A stretch of DNA of 6,214 nt from Treponema sp. (GTDB lineage: Bacteria; Spirochaetota; Spirochaetia; Treponematales; Treponemataceae): NCBI GenBank assembly GCA_022510885.1, contig JAFLSP010000104.1, positions 1 to 6,214 of the forward strand, read 5' to 3'. The notes under the pieces were generated by a model. That model had not been told where the DNA came from. It saw only the letters and a list, made by a program, of their open reading frames with translations, and searched no databases. A program made the position numbers and the translations under genes. Every line of letters begins with the position of its first letter. Within the stretch, counting starts at the first letter, position 1. Shown in pieces: positions 1 through 6,070 of the stretch.

Positions 1-18
1 AAAACCCGCGTTATCCCC

Positions 19-24
19 TAAAAT
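19..24 (+). promoter_or_regulatory. -10 box for the pentapeptide gene, leaderless arrangement
   Basis: The hexamer TAAAAT matches the sigma-70 -10 consensus TATAAT at five of six positions. Only six bases separate it from the ATG at 31, which places the expected transcription start on or next to the start codon. The -35 box would lie at or just outside the left edge of the window and cannot be assessed. No Shine-Dalgarno sequence exists between the box and the ATG; the bases there are one T followed by Cs. Confidence 0.5.
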
Positions 25-30
25 TCCCCC

Positions 31-711
31 ATGTTCAGCTGGAAAAAATGCGCCTGCCCCACCTGCGCCAAGAGCGCGGTCTCGGACTTTGACGCGGACG
101 GACACATCATCGAAGGCGAGTTCTGCCTCATGCACGCCCCCGACCCCGAGGCCATCACGCGCAGGGTCTACGACTACATCAACCGCACGGACAAAATCAT
201 CGCCCTCAACGCGAGCGGCATCGTGTTCACCAACGCAAGGGACTTCCAGCTGACGGGAAAGCGGCTCTTCGGCTGCAACTTCTCGCAGTGCGTGTTCCGG
301 GGGCTGCACACGCGCGGCTTCCGCACCCGCATGTGCACCTTTGACTTCGCCGTGTTCATCGACTGCGACCTGCTCGGCAGCAACGTGCAGTTCACCTCGT
401 TCGCGGGCGCGAAGTTCAGCCACGTGCTGCTCACGGGCAGCGACATGATATACAACAACTTCACCGGGCTGGAGTCCTTCCAGTCCTCCTTCGACGACTC
501 CGACCTCTACAACTCGCGCTTCATACGGGCGCGGCTCATCGACACGTCCATCCGCAACTGCAACATCAAGAAGACCGTCTTCCGCGAGATTGAGCAGCAG
601 AACCTCTCGCTCAAGCTGTCCAACACGAACGAGGCGATTTTCGACGAGCGCGGCAGCGCGCTGTTCACGGGCATGAAGGAGCTGGACAACCCCGTGGGGG
701 CGCGCGTATGA
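31..711 (+). CDS. Pentapeptide-repeat protein with N-terminal Cys/His (zinc-ribbon-like) cluster
   Basis: This 226-residue protein has no signal peptide or membrane segment and is predicted cytoplasmic. Residues 7-35 carry C7-x-C9-x2-C12 and C32-x2-H35, a spacing that could bind zinc. A short, probably helical linker follows (about 38-60). From about 61 to 205 the chain has pentapeptide-repeat character: Phe or Leu recurs every five residues, flanked by small or polar residues, as in CNFSQCVFRG, CTFDFAVFIDCDL and TSFAGAKFS. Such repeats fold as a right-handed quadrilateral beta-helix, and family members serve as interaction scaffolds or DNA mimics; the role here is not known. ATG 31 is the first start after an in-frame TAA at 19-21. 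There is no Shine-Dalgarno, but a -10-like box lies just upstream. The stop overlaps the next gene's ATG (ATGA), implying translational coupling. The GC-rich composition matches the host block. The repeat fold is fairly secure; the zinc site is inferred. Confidence 0.85.
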   Translation: MFSWKKCACPTCAKSAVSDFDADGHIIEGEFCLMHAPDPEAITRRVYDYINRTDKIIALNASGIVFTNARDFQLTGKRLFGCNFSQCVFRGLHTRGFRTRMCTFDFAVFIDCDLLGSNVQFTSFAGAKFSHVLLTGSDMIYNNFTGLESFQSSFDDSDLYNSRFIRARLIDTSIRNCNIKKTVFREIEQQNLSLKLSNTNEAIFDERGSALFTGMKELDNPVGARV

Positions 712-1304
712 GAATCTACCTCCACATGAACGTCGATTCCTTCACCAACACCTACCTGGTGGCGGACGAGGAGAGCCGGTGCGCGCTCATCATCGACCCG
801 GGAAAGCCGACCAGCGACGTGCTCAAGCAGATTGAGATAGGGGACTACAGGCTCTGCGCCCTGCTCATCACGCACAACCACGCGGAGAACACGCGCGGGA
901 TTGCCACGCTCAAGCGGATTTACGACCTGCCCGTCTACGCGGCGGCAAACGACATAGCGAGCAGCGCGGAGACGACGATACAGGGCGACGGCGTGCTGAG
1001 GTTCGGCGGCATCACGGTGGGCTACTTCTCCGTCCCCGGGCACACGACGGACTCGCTCGTCTACAAAATCGGCTCGGCGCTGTTCACGGGCGACGTCATC
1101 AGCGCGGGGGAAATCGGCGAGACGACCAGCCGCCCCGCAAGGGACCTGCTGTGCCGCGGCATCCGCGCCAAGATTTTCTGCCAGAGCGACGACTGCGTGA
1201 TTATGGCGGGGCGCGGCCCGCTCACCTCCGTGGGCGCGGAAAAACGCTTCAACATGGCGGCGTGCCAGACGCCGCCGCGCGAAAGCCCGTTCAGCGGCTT
1301 ATGA
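708..1304 (+). CDS. Metallo-beta-lactamase-fold protein with degenerate metal site
   Basis: This 198-residue protein has the size and motif order of small glyoxalase II-like MBL hydrolases. Residues 27-31 (LIIDP) form the usual beta-strand ending in Asp-Pro. The signature THxHxDH appears as T55-H56-N57-H58-A59-E60-N61, so Asp is replaced by Glu and the last His by Asn. The downstream ligand His is present in PGHTTDS (H112), and the bridging Asp is present in FTGD (D129). The terminal GHG motif reads AGRGP, with Arg169 in place of His. Retaining H56, H58, H112 and D129 could support one metal, but the second site appears damaged, so the protein may be mononuclear, altered in chemistry or non-catalytic. 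It has no signal peptide. It is coupled to the upstream pentapeptide gene by a four-base overlap, with a G-run at 696-700 as a possible weak ribosome site. Its 3' end overlaps the convergent lipoprotein gene by 14 bases. The fold assignment is firm; the substrate is unknown. Confidence 0.85.
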   Translation: MRIYLHMNVDSFTNTYLVADEESRCALIIDPGKPTSDVLKQIEIGDYRLCALLITHNHAENTRGIATLKRIYDLPVYAAANDIASSAETTIQGDGVLRFGGITVGYFSVPGHTTDSLVYKIGSALFTGDVISAGEIGETTSRPARDLLCRGIRAKIFCQSDDCVIMAGRGPLTSVGAEKRFNMAACQTPPRESPFSGL

Positions 1305-2985
1305 GCCACGCCCTGCCCGCCGCGAGGTTCCAGCGGTCGCGCACGTACTCATCCAGCAGCATGGAGGCGGACACGAAGCCCTCCGCCCCCGTCGCGATAA
1401 CGTAGTCGGCGAGCGGCTTCACCTGCGTCTGCGAGTGCTGCCCGCGCGCCTTGCCCACAAAGTAGCCCGCGATTGCCTCGACCGGCCGCTCAAGCATGTA
1501 CGCCATAAACTCGTTCTTCATCAGGTAGTCGTCGCTCACGTCGTAGCCGAGCGAGGGCGTGACCTGGAAGTAGCGCGTGAGGTAGGCGAGCGCCTGCGGG
1601 TCAATCGTGTAGTACACGGAGGCGACCACGTTGCGGAACTCCTCGTCGCAGAAGAAGATGCCGTGCCAGCCCTCGTGCGCGAGGAGCTGGCGGCGCAGCT
1701 CGGGCGGCGACTCCTGCGAGATGGAGATGACCGCGCCGCTTCCCGCGCCCACCGAGCCGTCCGCGTTCTGCACGAGCACGCCGTTGCGCAGCAGTATCTC
1801 GCAGAGCAGCCGCTCCCGCTGGTTGAGCGGGAACTGCGCGGCCCGCGCCGCCTCGAAGAAGTCCGCCAGGGACTCGGCGCGGTAGTCGTGGGCGTTGTAG
1901 CCGTGCTTGCCCGCAAGGAAGCTGTCGCTCATCAGCCTGCCGCGGTAGCCGTTCTTCTCCACGAAATAGGCGAGGCGGCGGAAGAAGTCGTCCTGCACCG
2001 CGTAGTCGCGCGTGTCGAAGAGCAGCACGCCGGGAAAGCGGTCCCAGGCGAACAGCTCGTAGTCGCCCCCGCGCCACGCGCTCCGCGGCCAGCCGACAAT
2101 CAGCCCGGGGTCGGTGCGGACAGGGGCGAGGGCGCTGCGCGTCCCCGCGCTGAACGAGAGCAGCCCCGGGTCGCTCGCGCGCATGAGCAGCGCGGCGACC
2201 TTCACCTCGTTCTCGTCAACCGTCACGGACGAAAAGGGCGACCTGAGCGCGGCGCAGGGCATGACCACGCCCTCGCCGTCGGGACGCACGGTCAGCTGCT
2301 CGCCGCCCACCGTCAGCCGGACGGGGGCGCGGTCGTGCTCCGCGTCGGTCGCGCGGAAATGCAGCTCAATCTGCGGCAGCAGCGACTGCGCGCTTGCCGT
2401 CGCGTTGAGCGCGAGCGGCGCGCCCGTGAAGTCCGTCCGAAAGTACGGCTTCGCAATCGTCCCGCCGTTGGGCGCGAAGGCGAAGAGCGGCACGTCCGAG
2501 CGGAAGTCGAAGCCCACCTGCGCCGGAACGACCCGCGCCGAAAGCACCTTGCAGCGCGCGGGGCTTTTCACGTAGAAGCCCGCCGGGAGCGGCGACGACT
2601 TGCCCAGGCAGAGCGCGACCGAAAAGGACAGCCGCACGAACTGCGAGAAGTCCGCCGAGACCTGCGCGCGCGAGGCGCGGCCGGGGGCAAGCCCGAACGA
2701 CGAGAAGTCCTCCGCGTACAGGAAGCCGATGCCCCCCTGCCCCGCCTCCTTCTGGCTCCTGACCGCGACCGTCACCTGCACGGCGGCATCGCCGTTCGCG
2801 GCGACGTAGGCCCGCAGGCCCTGCACCTGCGCCTCCGAGAACGCGAAGCACTGCATCCCCTCCGCCGTGAACGACGAGACCGCCTCCGGCGCCGCGCCGG
2901 GAATCTCCAGGGAAAAGGACGCGGGACGCGAGCAGGAAACGCACAGCGCGCCGAGCATTATTGAAAGGAACACGTTTTTTGTCAT
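1291..2985 (-). CDS. Predicted lipoprotein with C-terminal zincin-like HExxH motif
   Basis: This 564-residue protein starts with a short basic n-region, a hydrophobic stretch and a lipobox-like LCVSC, with Cys18 as the probable lipidated residue. Leu is at -4 and Ser at -1, a relaxed form as tolerated in spirochaetes. The mature protein should be anchored on the outside of the cytoplasmic membrane or in the outer membrane. Residues about 20-300 look beta-rich and are not recognised. Residues about 300-564 contain AHEGWHG (H437, E438, H441), a classic HExxH zinc-protease signature. About 50 residues on, MKNEFMAY offers E492 as a candidate third ligand, as in gluzincin-type sites. Peptidase activity is therefore plausible but unproven. 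The start is well supported: GAGGA (on the minus strand, at 2993-2997) lies seven bases before the ATG at 2985. The gene is divergent from 3071-3553 and convergent with the MBL gene. Its high GC matches the host block. I do not recognise a named family. Confidence 0.85.
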   Translation of the reverse strand: MTKNVFLSIMLGALCVSCSRPASFSLEIPGAAPEAVSSFTAEGMQCFAFSEAQVQGLRAYVAANGDAAVQVTVAVRSQKEAGQGGIGFLYAEDFSSFGLAPGRASRAQVSADFSQFVRLSFSVALCLGKSSPLPAGFYVKSPARCKVLSARVVPAQVGFDFRSDVPLFAFAPNGGTIAKPYFRTDFTGAPLALNATASAQSLLPQIELHFRATDAEHDRAPVRLTVGGEQLTVRPDGEGVVMPCAALRSPFSSVTVDENEVKVAALLMRASDPGLLSFSAGTRSALAPVRTDPGLIVGWPRSAWRGGDYELFAWDRFPGVLLFDTRDYAVQDDFFRRLAYFVEKNGYRGRLMSDSFLAGKHGYNAHDYRAESLADFFEAARAAQFPLNQRERLLCEILLRNGVLVQNADGSVGAGSGAVISISQESPPELRRQLLAHEGWHGIFFCDEEFRNVVASVYYTIDPQALAYLTRYFQVTPSLGYDVSDDYLMKNEFMAYMLERPVEAIAGYFVGKARGQHSQTQVKPLADYVIATGAEGFVSASMLLDEYVRDRWNLAAGRAWLISR

Positions 2986-3070
2986 TGCCGAATCCTCGCA
3001 GCGCGCCGCTCCGGGCAGCGCCGCACCGTCATACTACACTTTTTTTTGCACTTGCGCTATAGTCTTGGTG
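2986..3070. other. Divergent intergenic region between lipoprotein and 3071 gene
   Basis: These 85 bases must hold the promoters of two divergent genes. On the minus strand there is a good ribosome site (2993-2997), but I see no strong promoter; TAGTAT (complement of 3031-3036) is only a weak -10 candidate without a convincing -35. An eight-T tract at 3040-3047 (plus strand) lies just upstream of the plus-strand -10 box and is the only AT-rich patch in this GC-rich block, consistent with promoter DNA. Confidence 0.5.
3058..3063 (+). promoter_or_regulatory. -10 box for the 3071 gene, leaderless arrangement
   Basis: TATAGT matches the -10 consensus at five of six positions and follows a T-rich tract. 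Seven bases separate it from the ATG at 3071, so transcription should begin at or immediately beside the start codon. No -35 resembling TTGACA is present at the usual spacing (3035-3040 reads TACACT), so recognition may rely on the T tract or an activator. Confidence 0.45.
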
Positions 3071-3553
3071 ATGGACGCGCGGACCGAGACGGTGATTATC
3101 CCCCACCCCAACGAACAGGCGACGCTCGCGGCGGCGCAGCGGCGGCTGCTGTGCGCCTTGCAGGAGCAGGCCGACGGCGCGCTCTGGATTCCCCTCTACC
3201 CGCCCTACCTGCGCGGGCTTCCCGAAGACGCCGCCGTGACCTCCTGCGTGCTGACGCGCCTGCGCGCGGACGGCGAGCGCATCGTGCTTGACGCGGAGGC
3301 CGCCACGCCGGCGGGAACGCTCCGCCTCACGCTCCCGCTCGCCCTGCGGCTCGCGACGAAATCCCCCGCGCAGGACGGCGCGGCGCAGACGACGCTCCCC
3401 CGCACCGACGGCGCGCTTCCCCTGCGCCTGCCCGTATTCCGCATTGCGCGGGTGACCTTCACGCAGACGGGGGCGCGCACGGACTGGACGGTGGACGAGA
3501 GCAGGTGGGTGAAGGCGAAACCGCACGGAGCAGGAGCGGAACGCGACGCATGA
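3071..3553 (+). CDS. Uncharacterised 160-residue protein
   Basis: I do not recognise this protein. It is 160 residues, with no signal peptide or membrane segment, so probably cytoplasmic. It is rich in Ala, Arg and Leu. Visible patches are an aromatic/Pro segment at about 39-51 (LWIPLYPPYLRGLP), alternating hydrophobic stretches at about 57-92 that suggest beta-strands, a low-complexity Ala/Thr-rich region at about 97-115, and a final conserved-looking unit around 120-150 (LPVFRIARVTF, then DESRWVKAK). The frame stays open upstream to at least 2867, but that part lies antisense to the lipoprotein signal peptide and through the divergent promoter region, so I set the start at ATG 3071. GTG 3068 and TTG 3065 are in-frame alternatives. 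There is no real Shine-Dalgarno. The GC-rich, third-position G/C coding pattern fits a genuine host gene. It ends 78 bases before the methyltransferase gene and shows no functional link to it. Confidence 0.7.
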   Translation: MDARTETVIIPHPNEQATLAAAQRRLLCALQEQADGALWIPLYPPYLRGLPEDAAVTSCVLTRLRADGERIVLDAEAATPAGTLRLTLPLALRLATKSPAQDGAAQTTLPRTDGALPLRLPVFRIARVTFTQTGARTDWTVDESRWVKAKPHGAGAERDA

Positions 3554-3576
3554 CAGCACGACCACACGGATGACAG
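3550..3576 (+). repeat. Short direct repeat ATGACAG near the left edge of the R-M island
   Basis: ATGACAG occurs at 3550-3556, overlapping the stop codon of the upstream gene, and again at 3570-3576, immediately before the R-M promoter. The copies start 20 bases apart. The repeat is short and may be coincidence. If real, it could mark the insertion edge or a protein-binding site on one face of the helix. Confidence 0.25.
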
Positions 3577-3579
3577 GAC

Positions 3580-3608
3580 AAGACATACACGCTGTTATTA
3601 AGTATAAT
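3580..3608 (+). promoter_or_regulatory. Sigma-70-type promoter of the R-M operon
   Basis: A perfect -10 box TATAAT at 3603-3608 lies 17 bases downstream of AAGACA at 3580-3585, which shares GACA with the -35 consensus. Initiation is predicted near 3615, giving a leader of about 17 bases before the GTG at 3632. An inverted repeat, ATTA-agta-TAAT (3597-3608), covers the -10 box, and a 9-base palindrome CGCTAAGCG (3615-3623) sits at the predicted start point. Either could be an operator, but no dedicated controller gene is visible in the window. Confidence 0.65.
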
Positions 3609-3631
3609 GGAATTCGCTAAGCGGGCAGATT

Positions 3632-5116
3632 GTGATAGAAGAAATAATCAAAAAAACAGGCTTATACATCGATTCTATGCCAAAAGGCGAGCGCAAGAAG
3701 TGCGGGCAATTCTTCACGAGCATGGAAACGGCGCGATACATGGCGGGGATGTTTTCTATTCCGAAGCAGGATACAATCAGCATTCTGGACGCAGGAGCAG
3801 GCTCCGGAATACTCTCATGCGCGATGATAGAGCGGCTGGATTCTGTAGACGGTGTGGAAGAAATCGAAATCACCTGCTACGAGACCGATGCCAACGTCCT
3901 CCCGCTGCTGAAAGAAAACATGCAGTATGCCCAAAATCATTCCAGAAAAAAAGTCAGCATATCAATCATCACGGAAAACTATATAACCAGTCAGTATCTG
4001 GATTTCAACAATATGCTGGGTGGAAATCCGGCCCCAAAGAAATATGATTTTGCAATCGGCAACCCGCCGTACATGAAGATTCCCAAGGCCGCGCCGGAAG
4101 CGGCGGCAATGCCGAAAGTATGCCACGGCGCGCCAAACCTGTATTTTCTTTTCGCCGCGATGGGACTGTTCAACTTGAAAGACGACGGCGAGCTGGTGTA
4201 CATCATTCCGCGCTCATGGACATCGGGCGCCTATTTCAGCCGGTTCAGGAAGTATTTTCTTTCGGAAGGAAAGCTCGCTCATATCCATTTATTCGGCAGC
4301 AGGAACAAAGTCTTTGATAACGAAGACGTCCTGCAGGAAACGATAATCGTAAAAGCCATAAAGACGAAAGTCCGCCCCGAGACTGTAAGCATAACATCAA
4401 CGGACACGAACAAAGATTTTAGCAGCGGCCGTTCCCTGTCAGTGCCGTATGATTTGGTGGTATCAGGGAACGATTTGTATGTGTTTTTGGTAACCAGCAA
4501 GGATGAGGTCGCCTCACTGAAAAAACTGCGCAGATGGAGCAAGACATTGCCGGACATCGGCCTGCGAATGAAAACCGGTCTTACGGTGGATTTCAGGAAC
4601 TGGGACAGCATCAGGGACGAGACGGAGGAGGGAGCGATTCCGCTGTTCTATTCGTGGCACATAAAGCAGGGCGAAGTGCATTTCCCGATGCAGAAAGAGC
4701 ACGAGTACATGGTCACGGAGCAAAAGAGCCTGATGCAGGACAACCGAAACTACCTGTTCGTAAAGCGGTTCACCGCGAAAGAAGAGCCGCGCAGACTCCA
4801 GTGCGGCGTGTACCTCGCAAAGAATTTCCCGCGCTATTCCAAAATCAGCACACAGAACAAAATAAACTTTATCGAGGGACTGCTCGCGGAGATGTCGGAC
4901 TGTCTGGTATATGGACTGTACGTCCTGTTCAACTCATCGCTGTACGATGCCTATTACCGAATGCTGAACGGCTCGACGCAGGTCAATTCCACGGAAATCA
5001 ACGCGATGCCCGTACCCGATTTGGAGACCATACAGGAAATGGGCAGAAAAATCATGCGGAGCAAAGACATGTCGGAAAAAAACTGCGACATGATACTGGA
5101 GGCTTACTGTGGCTAG
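3632..5116 (+). CDS. Type II N6-adenine DNA methyltransferase (BsuBI/PstI-type, probable CTGCAG)
   Basis: This 494-residue enzyme should transfer a methyl group from S-adenosylmethionine to the N6 of adenine in its target, protecting host DNA from the partner endonuclease. Motifs run in gamma-class order: motif X KKCGQFFTS (about 22-30), motif I ILDAGAGSG (51-59) for cofactor binding, an acidic YETD at 83-86 (motif II), and the catalytic IGNPPY (142-147). The region about 195-240 (RSWTSGAYFSRFRKYF, then LQETIIV) carries the later core motifs. The C-terminal half (about 300-460) would hold target recognition, ending in LNGSTQVNSTEINAMPVP, a feature shared by many gamma-class enzymes. Length is close to M.BsuBI and M.PstI (about 500). 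The target is inferred from the neighbouring endonuclease. GTG 3632 is chosen as the start: an in-frame TAA lies at 3605-3607 and no ATG lies between. A weak GCGGG (3621-3625) precedes it. Composition is distinctly less GC-rich than the flanks, suggesting transfer. Confidence 0.93.
   Translation: MIEEIIKKTGLYIDSMPKGERKKCGQFFTSMETARYMAGMFSIPKQDTISILDAGAGSGILSCAMIERLDSVDGVEEIEITCYETDANVLPLLKENMQYAQNHSRKKVSISIITENYITSQYLDFNNMLGGNPAPKKYDFAIGNPPYMKIPKAAPEAAAMPKVCHGAPNLYFLFAAMGLFNLKDDGELVYIIPRSWTSGAYFSRFRKYFLSEGKLAHIHLFGSRNKVFDNEDVLQETIIVKAIKTKVRPETVSITSTDTNKDFSSGRSLSVPYDLVVSGNDLYVFLVTSKDEVASLKKLRRWSKTLPDIGLRMKTGLTVDFRNWDSIRDETEEGAIPLFYSWHIKQGEVHFPMQKEHEYMVTEQKSLMQDNRNYLFVKRFTAKEEPRRLQCGVYLAKNFPRYSKISTQNKINFIEGLLAEMSDCLVYGLYVLFNSSLYDAYYRMLNGSTQVNSTEINAMPVPDLETIQEMGRKIMRSKDMSEKNCDMILEAYCG
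5098..5102 (+). promoter_or_regulatory. Ribosome binding site fixing the endonuclease GTG start
   Basis: GGAGG lies within the last codons of the methyltransferase gene, six bases before the GTG at 5109. It is the best ribosome site in the R-M operon and supports this GTG over the downstream in-frame ATG at 5148-5150. Its location inside the upstream gene implies coupled translation. Confidence 0.8.
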
Positions 5117-6026
5117 CATAGAAGAAGCGCGGGAAATACTGAAAAACATGGGAATGCCAAAAGCACAGCAAGCCGATATATGCTGCTATGCCCTGCTTGC
5201 GATGGCGGGCATCAGACCGAACATGAAATGGAGCGAGGCGACAAACGGGTGGACTCGCATCCATGATATGATTCAGTTTTCCAATGCACAATATGGAAGC
5301 ACATACGCGGAAAACAGCCGAGAGACATTCCGGAAGCAGGCATTGCACCACTTTAGGAGGGCGGCTTTTGCAGAGGACAATGGGACTGCCACAAACAGCC
5401 CGAACTATAGATACAGACTGACCGATGAGGCGGTTGCCCTGCTGAGGAGCTATCAGAGCGCGCACTGGGACGATGCGCTTTCACTGTTCATAGAGCACCA
5501 TGCCAGATTGATAGATGTATATGCTTCCAAAAAGAAAATGACCATGATGCCGGTACAGATTAACGGCGCAAAGTTTGTGTTTTCTCCCGGGAAGCATAAT
5601 GAATTGCAGAAAGCAATTATCGAAGAATTCGCACCAAGGTTCGCTCCGTATTCGGAATGCCTGTATGTCGGTGACACTGTCGAGAAAGATTTGGTCAAAA
5701 ACGTCGCGAAGCTAACAGAACTTGGATTTGAAATCACGCTTCACGACAAAATGCCGGATATCGTTCTGTACCGTGAGGACAAAAACTGGATTTATTTCGT
5801 GGAATCCGTAACCTCGGTCGGACCGATGGACGCAAAACGCATCCTTGAAATAGCAGAGATGACAAAGGACGTTTCTGCCGGGAAAATTTTTGTTACGGCG
5901 TTCCTGGACTTCAGGACATACAAAAAATTTTCTGAGAGTCTGGCATGGGAAACGGAAGTGTGGATTGCGGAGATGCCCGAACACATGATACACCTGAACG
6001 GAGACAAGTTCCTGGGACCGCGATAG
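5109..6026 (+). CDS. BsuBI/PstI-family type II restriction endonuclease (probable CTGCAG)
   Basis: This 305-residue protein matches the BsuBI/PstI endonuclease family in size (about 315-325) and motifs. The N-terminal part (about 1-140) is a helical, winged-helix-like domain typical of the family, including EAREILKNMGMPKAQQAD near the start and ETFRKQALHHFRRAAF (72-87) followed by NSPNYRYRLT (96-105). The catalytic domain follows: LYVGDTVEKDL (185-195), HDKMPDIVLY (212-221), WIYFVESVTSVGPMDAKR (227-244), KIFVTAFLDFRTYKKF (259-274), and the C-terminal AWETEVWIAEMPEHMIHLNG (279-298). D217 and E232 are candidate metal ligands of a PD-(D/E)xK-like site, though Val stands where Lys is expected. 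Known members cut CTGCAG; specificity here is inferred. It overlaps the methyltransferase gene by 8 bases and probably depends on its mRNA. Composition matches the methyltransferase gene and differs from the host block. The conserved motifs are intact, so the enzyme is probably active. Confidence 0.93.
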   Translation: MASIEEAREILKNMGMPKAQQADICCYALLAMAGIRPNMKWSEATNGWTRIHDMIQFSNAQYGSTYAENSRETFRKQALHHFRRAAFAEDNGTATNSPNYRYRLTDEAVALLRSYQSAHWDDALSLFIEHHARLIDVYASKKKMTMMPVQINGAKFVFSPGKHNELQKAIIEEFAPRFAPYSECLYVGDTVEKDLVKNVAKLTELGFEITLHDKMPDIVLYREDKNWIYFVESVTSVGPMDAKRILEIAEMTKDVSAGKIFVTAFLDFRTYKKFSESLAWETEVWIAEMPEHMIHLNGDKFLGPR

Positions 6027-6036
6027 AAATACAGAG

Positions 6037-6054
6037 CGGAAGCAAAGACTTCCG
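6037..6054 (+). terminator. Small hairpin after the endonuclease gene
   Basis: CGGAAG and CTTCCG form a perfect 6-bp stem around the loop CAAAGA, ten bases after the endonuclease stop. No T-run follows on either strand, so it is at best a weak terminator or an mRNA 3'-end stabiliser. Confidence 0.35.
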
Positions 6055-6070
6055 AAAGTATATCAGGGCG

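Noticed and set aside
1435..2964. A 509-residue plus-strand open frame opposite the lipoprotein gene
   Set aside because: Its product is dominated by Arg, Ala, His, Glu and Val without domains, as expected of the complement of GC-rich coding DNA. The minus strand has a signal peptide, a ribosome site and a HExxH motif.
3046..3063. Possible sigma-54 promoter (TTGCAC then TTGCGC)
   Set aside because: The required GG at -24 and the correct spacing to GC at -12 are missing.
2867..3070. N-terminal extension of the 3071 gene from ATG 2867
   Set aside because: It would run antisense through the lipoprotein signal peptide and across the divergent promoter region; the extension looks like noncoding sequence and a -10 box sits right before ATG 3071.
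3554..3631. C-box (controller protein site) of R-M systems
   Set aside because: No GACT/AGTC paired elements are present and there is no small helix-turn-helix gene before the methyltransferase or endonuclease.
3607..4047. Plus-strand open frame starting within the TATAAT box
   Set aside because: It is in another frame across the methyltransferase motif X and motif I region, where the 3632 frame has clear conserved motifs.
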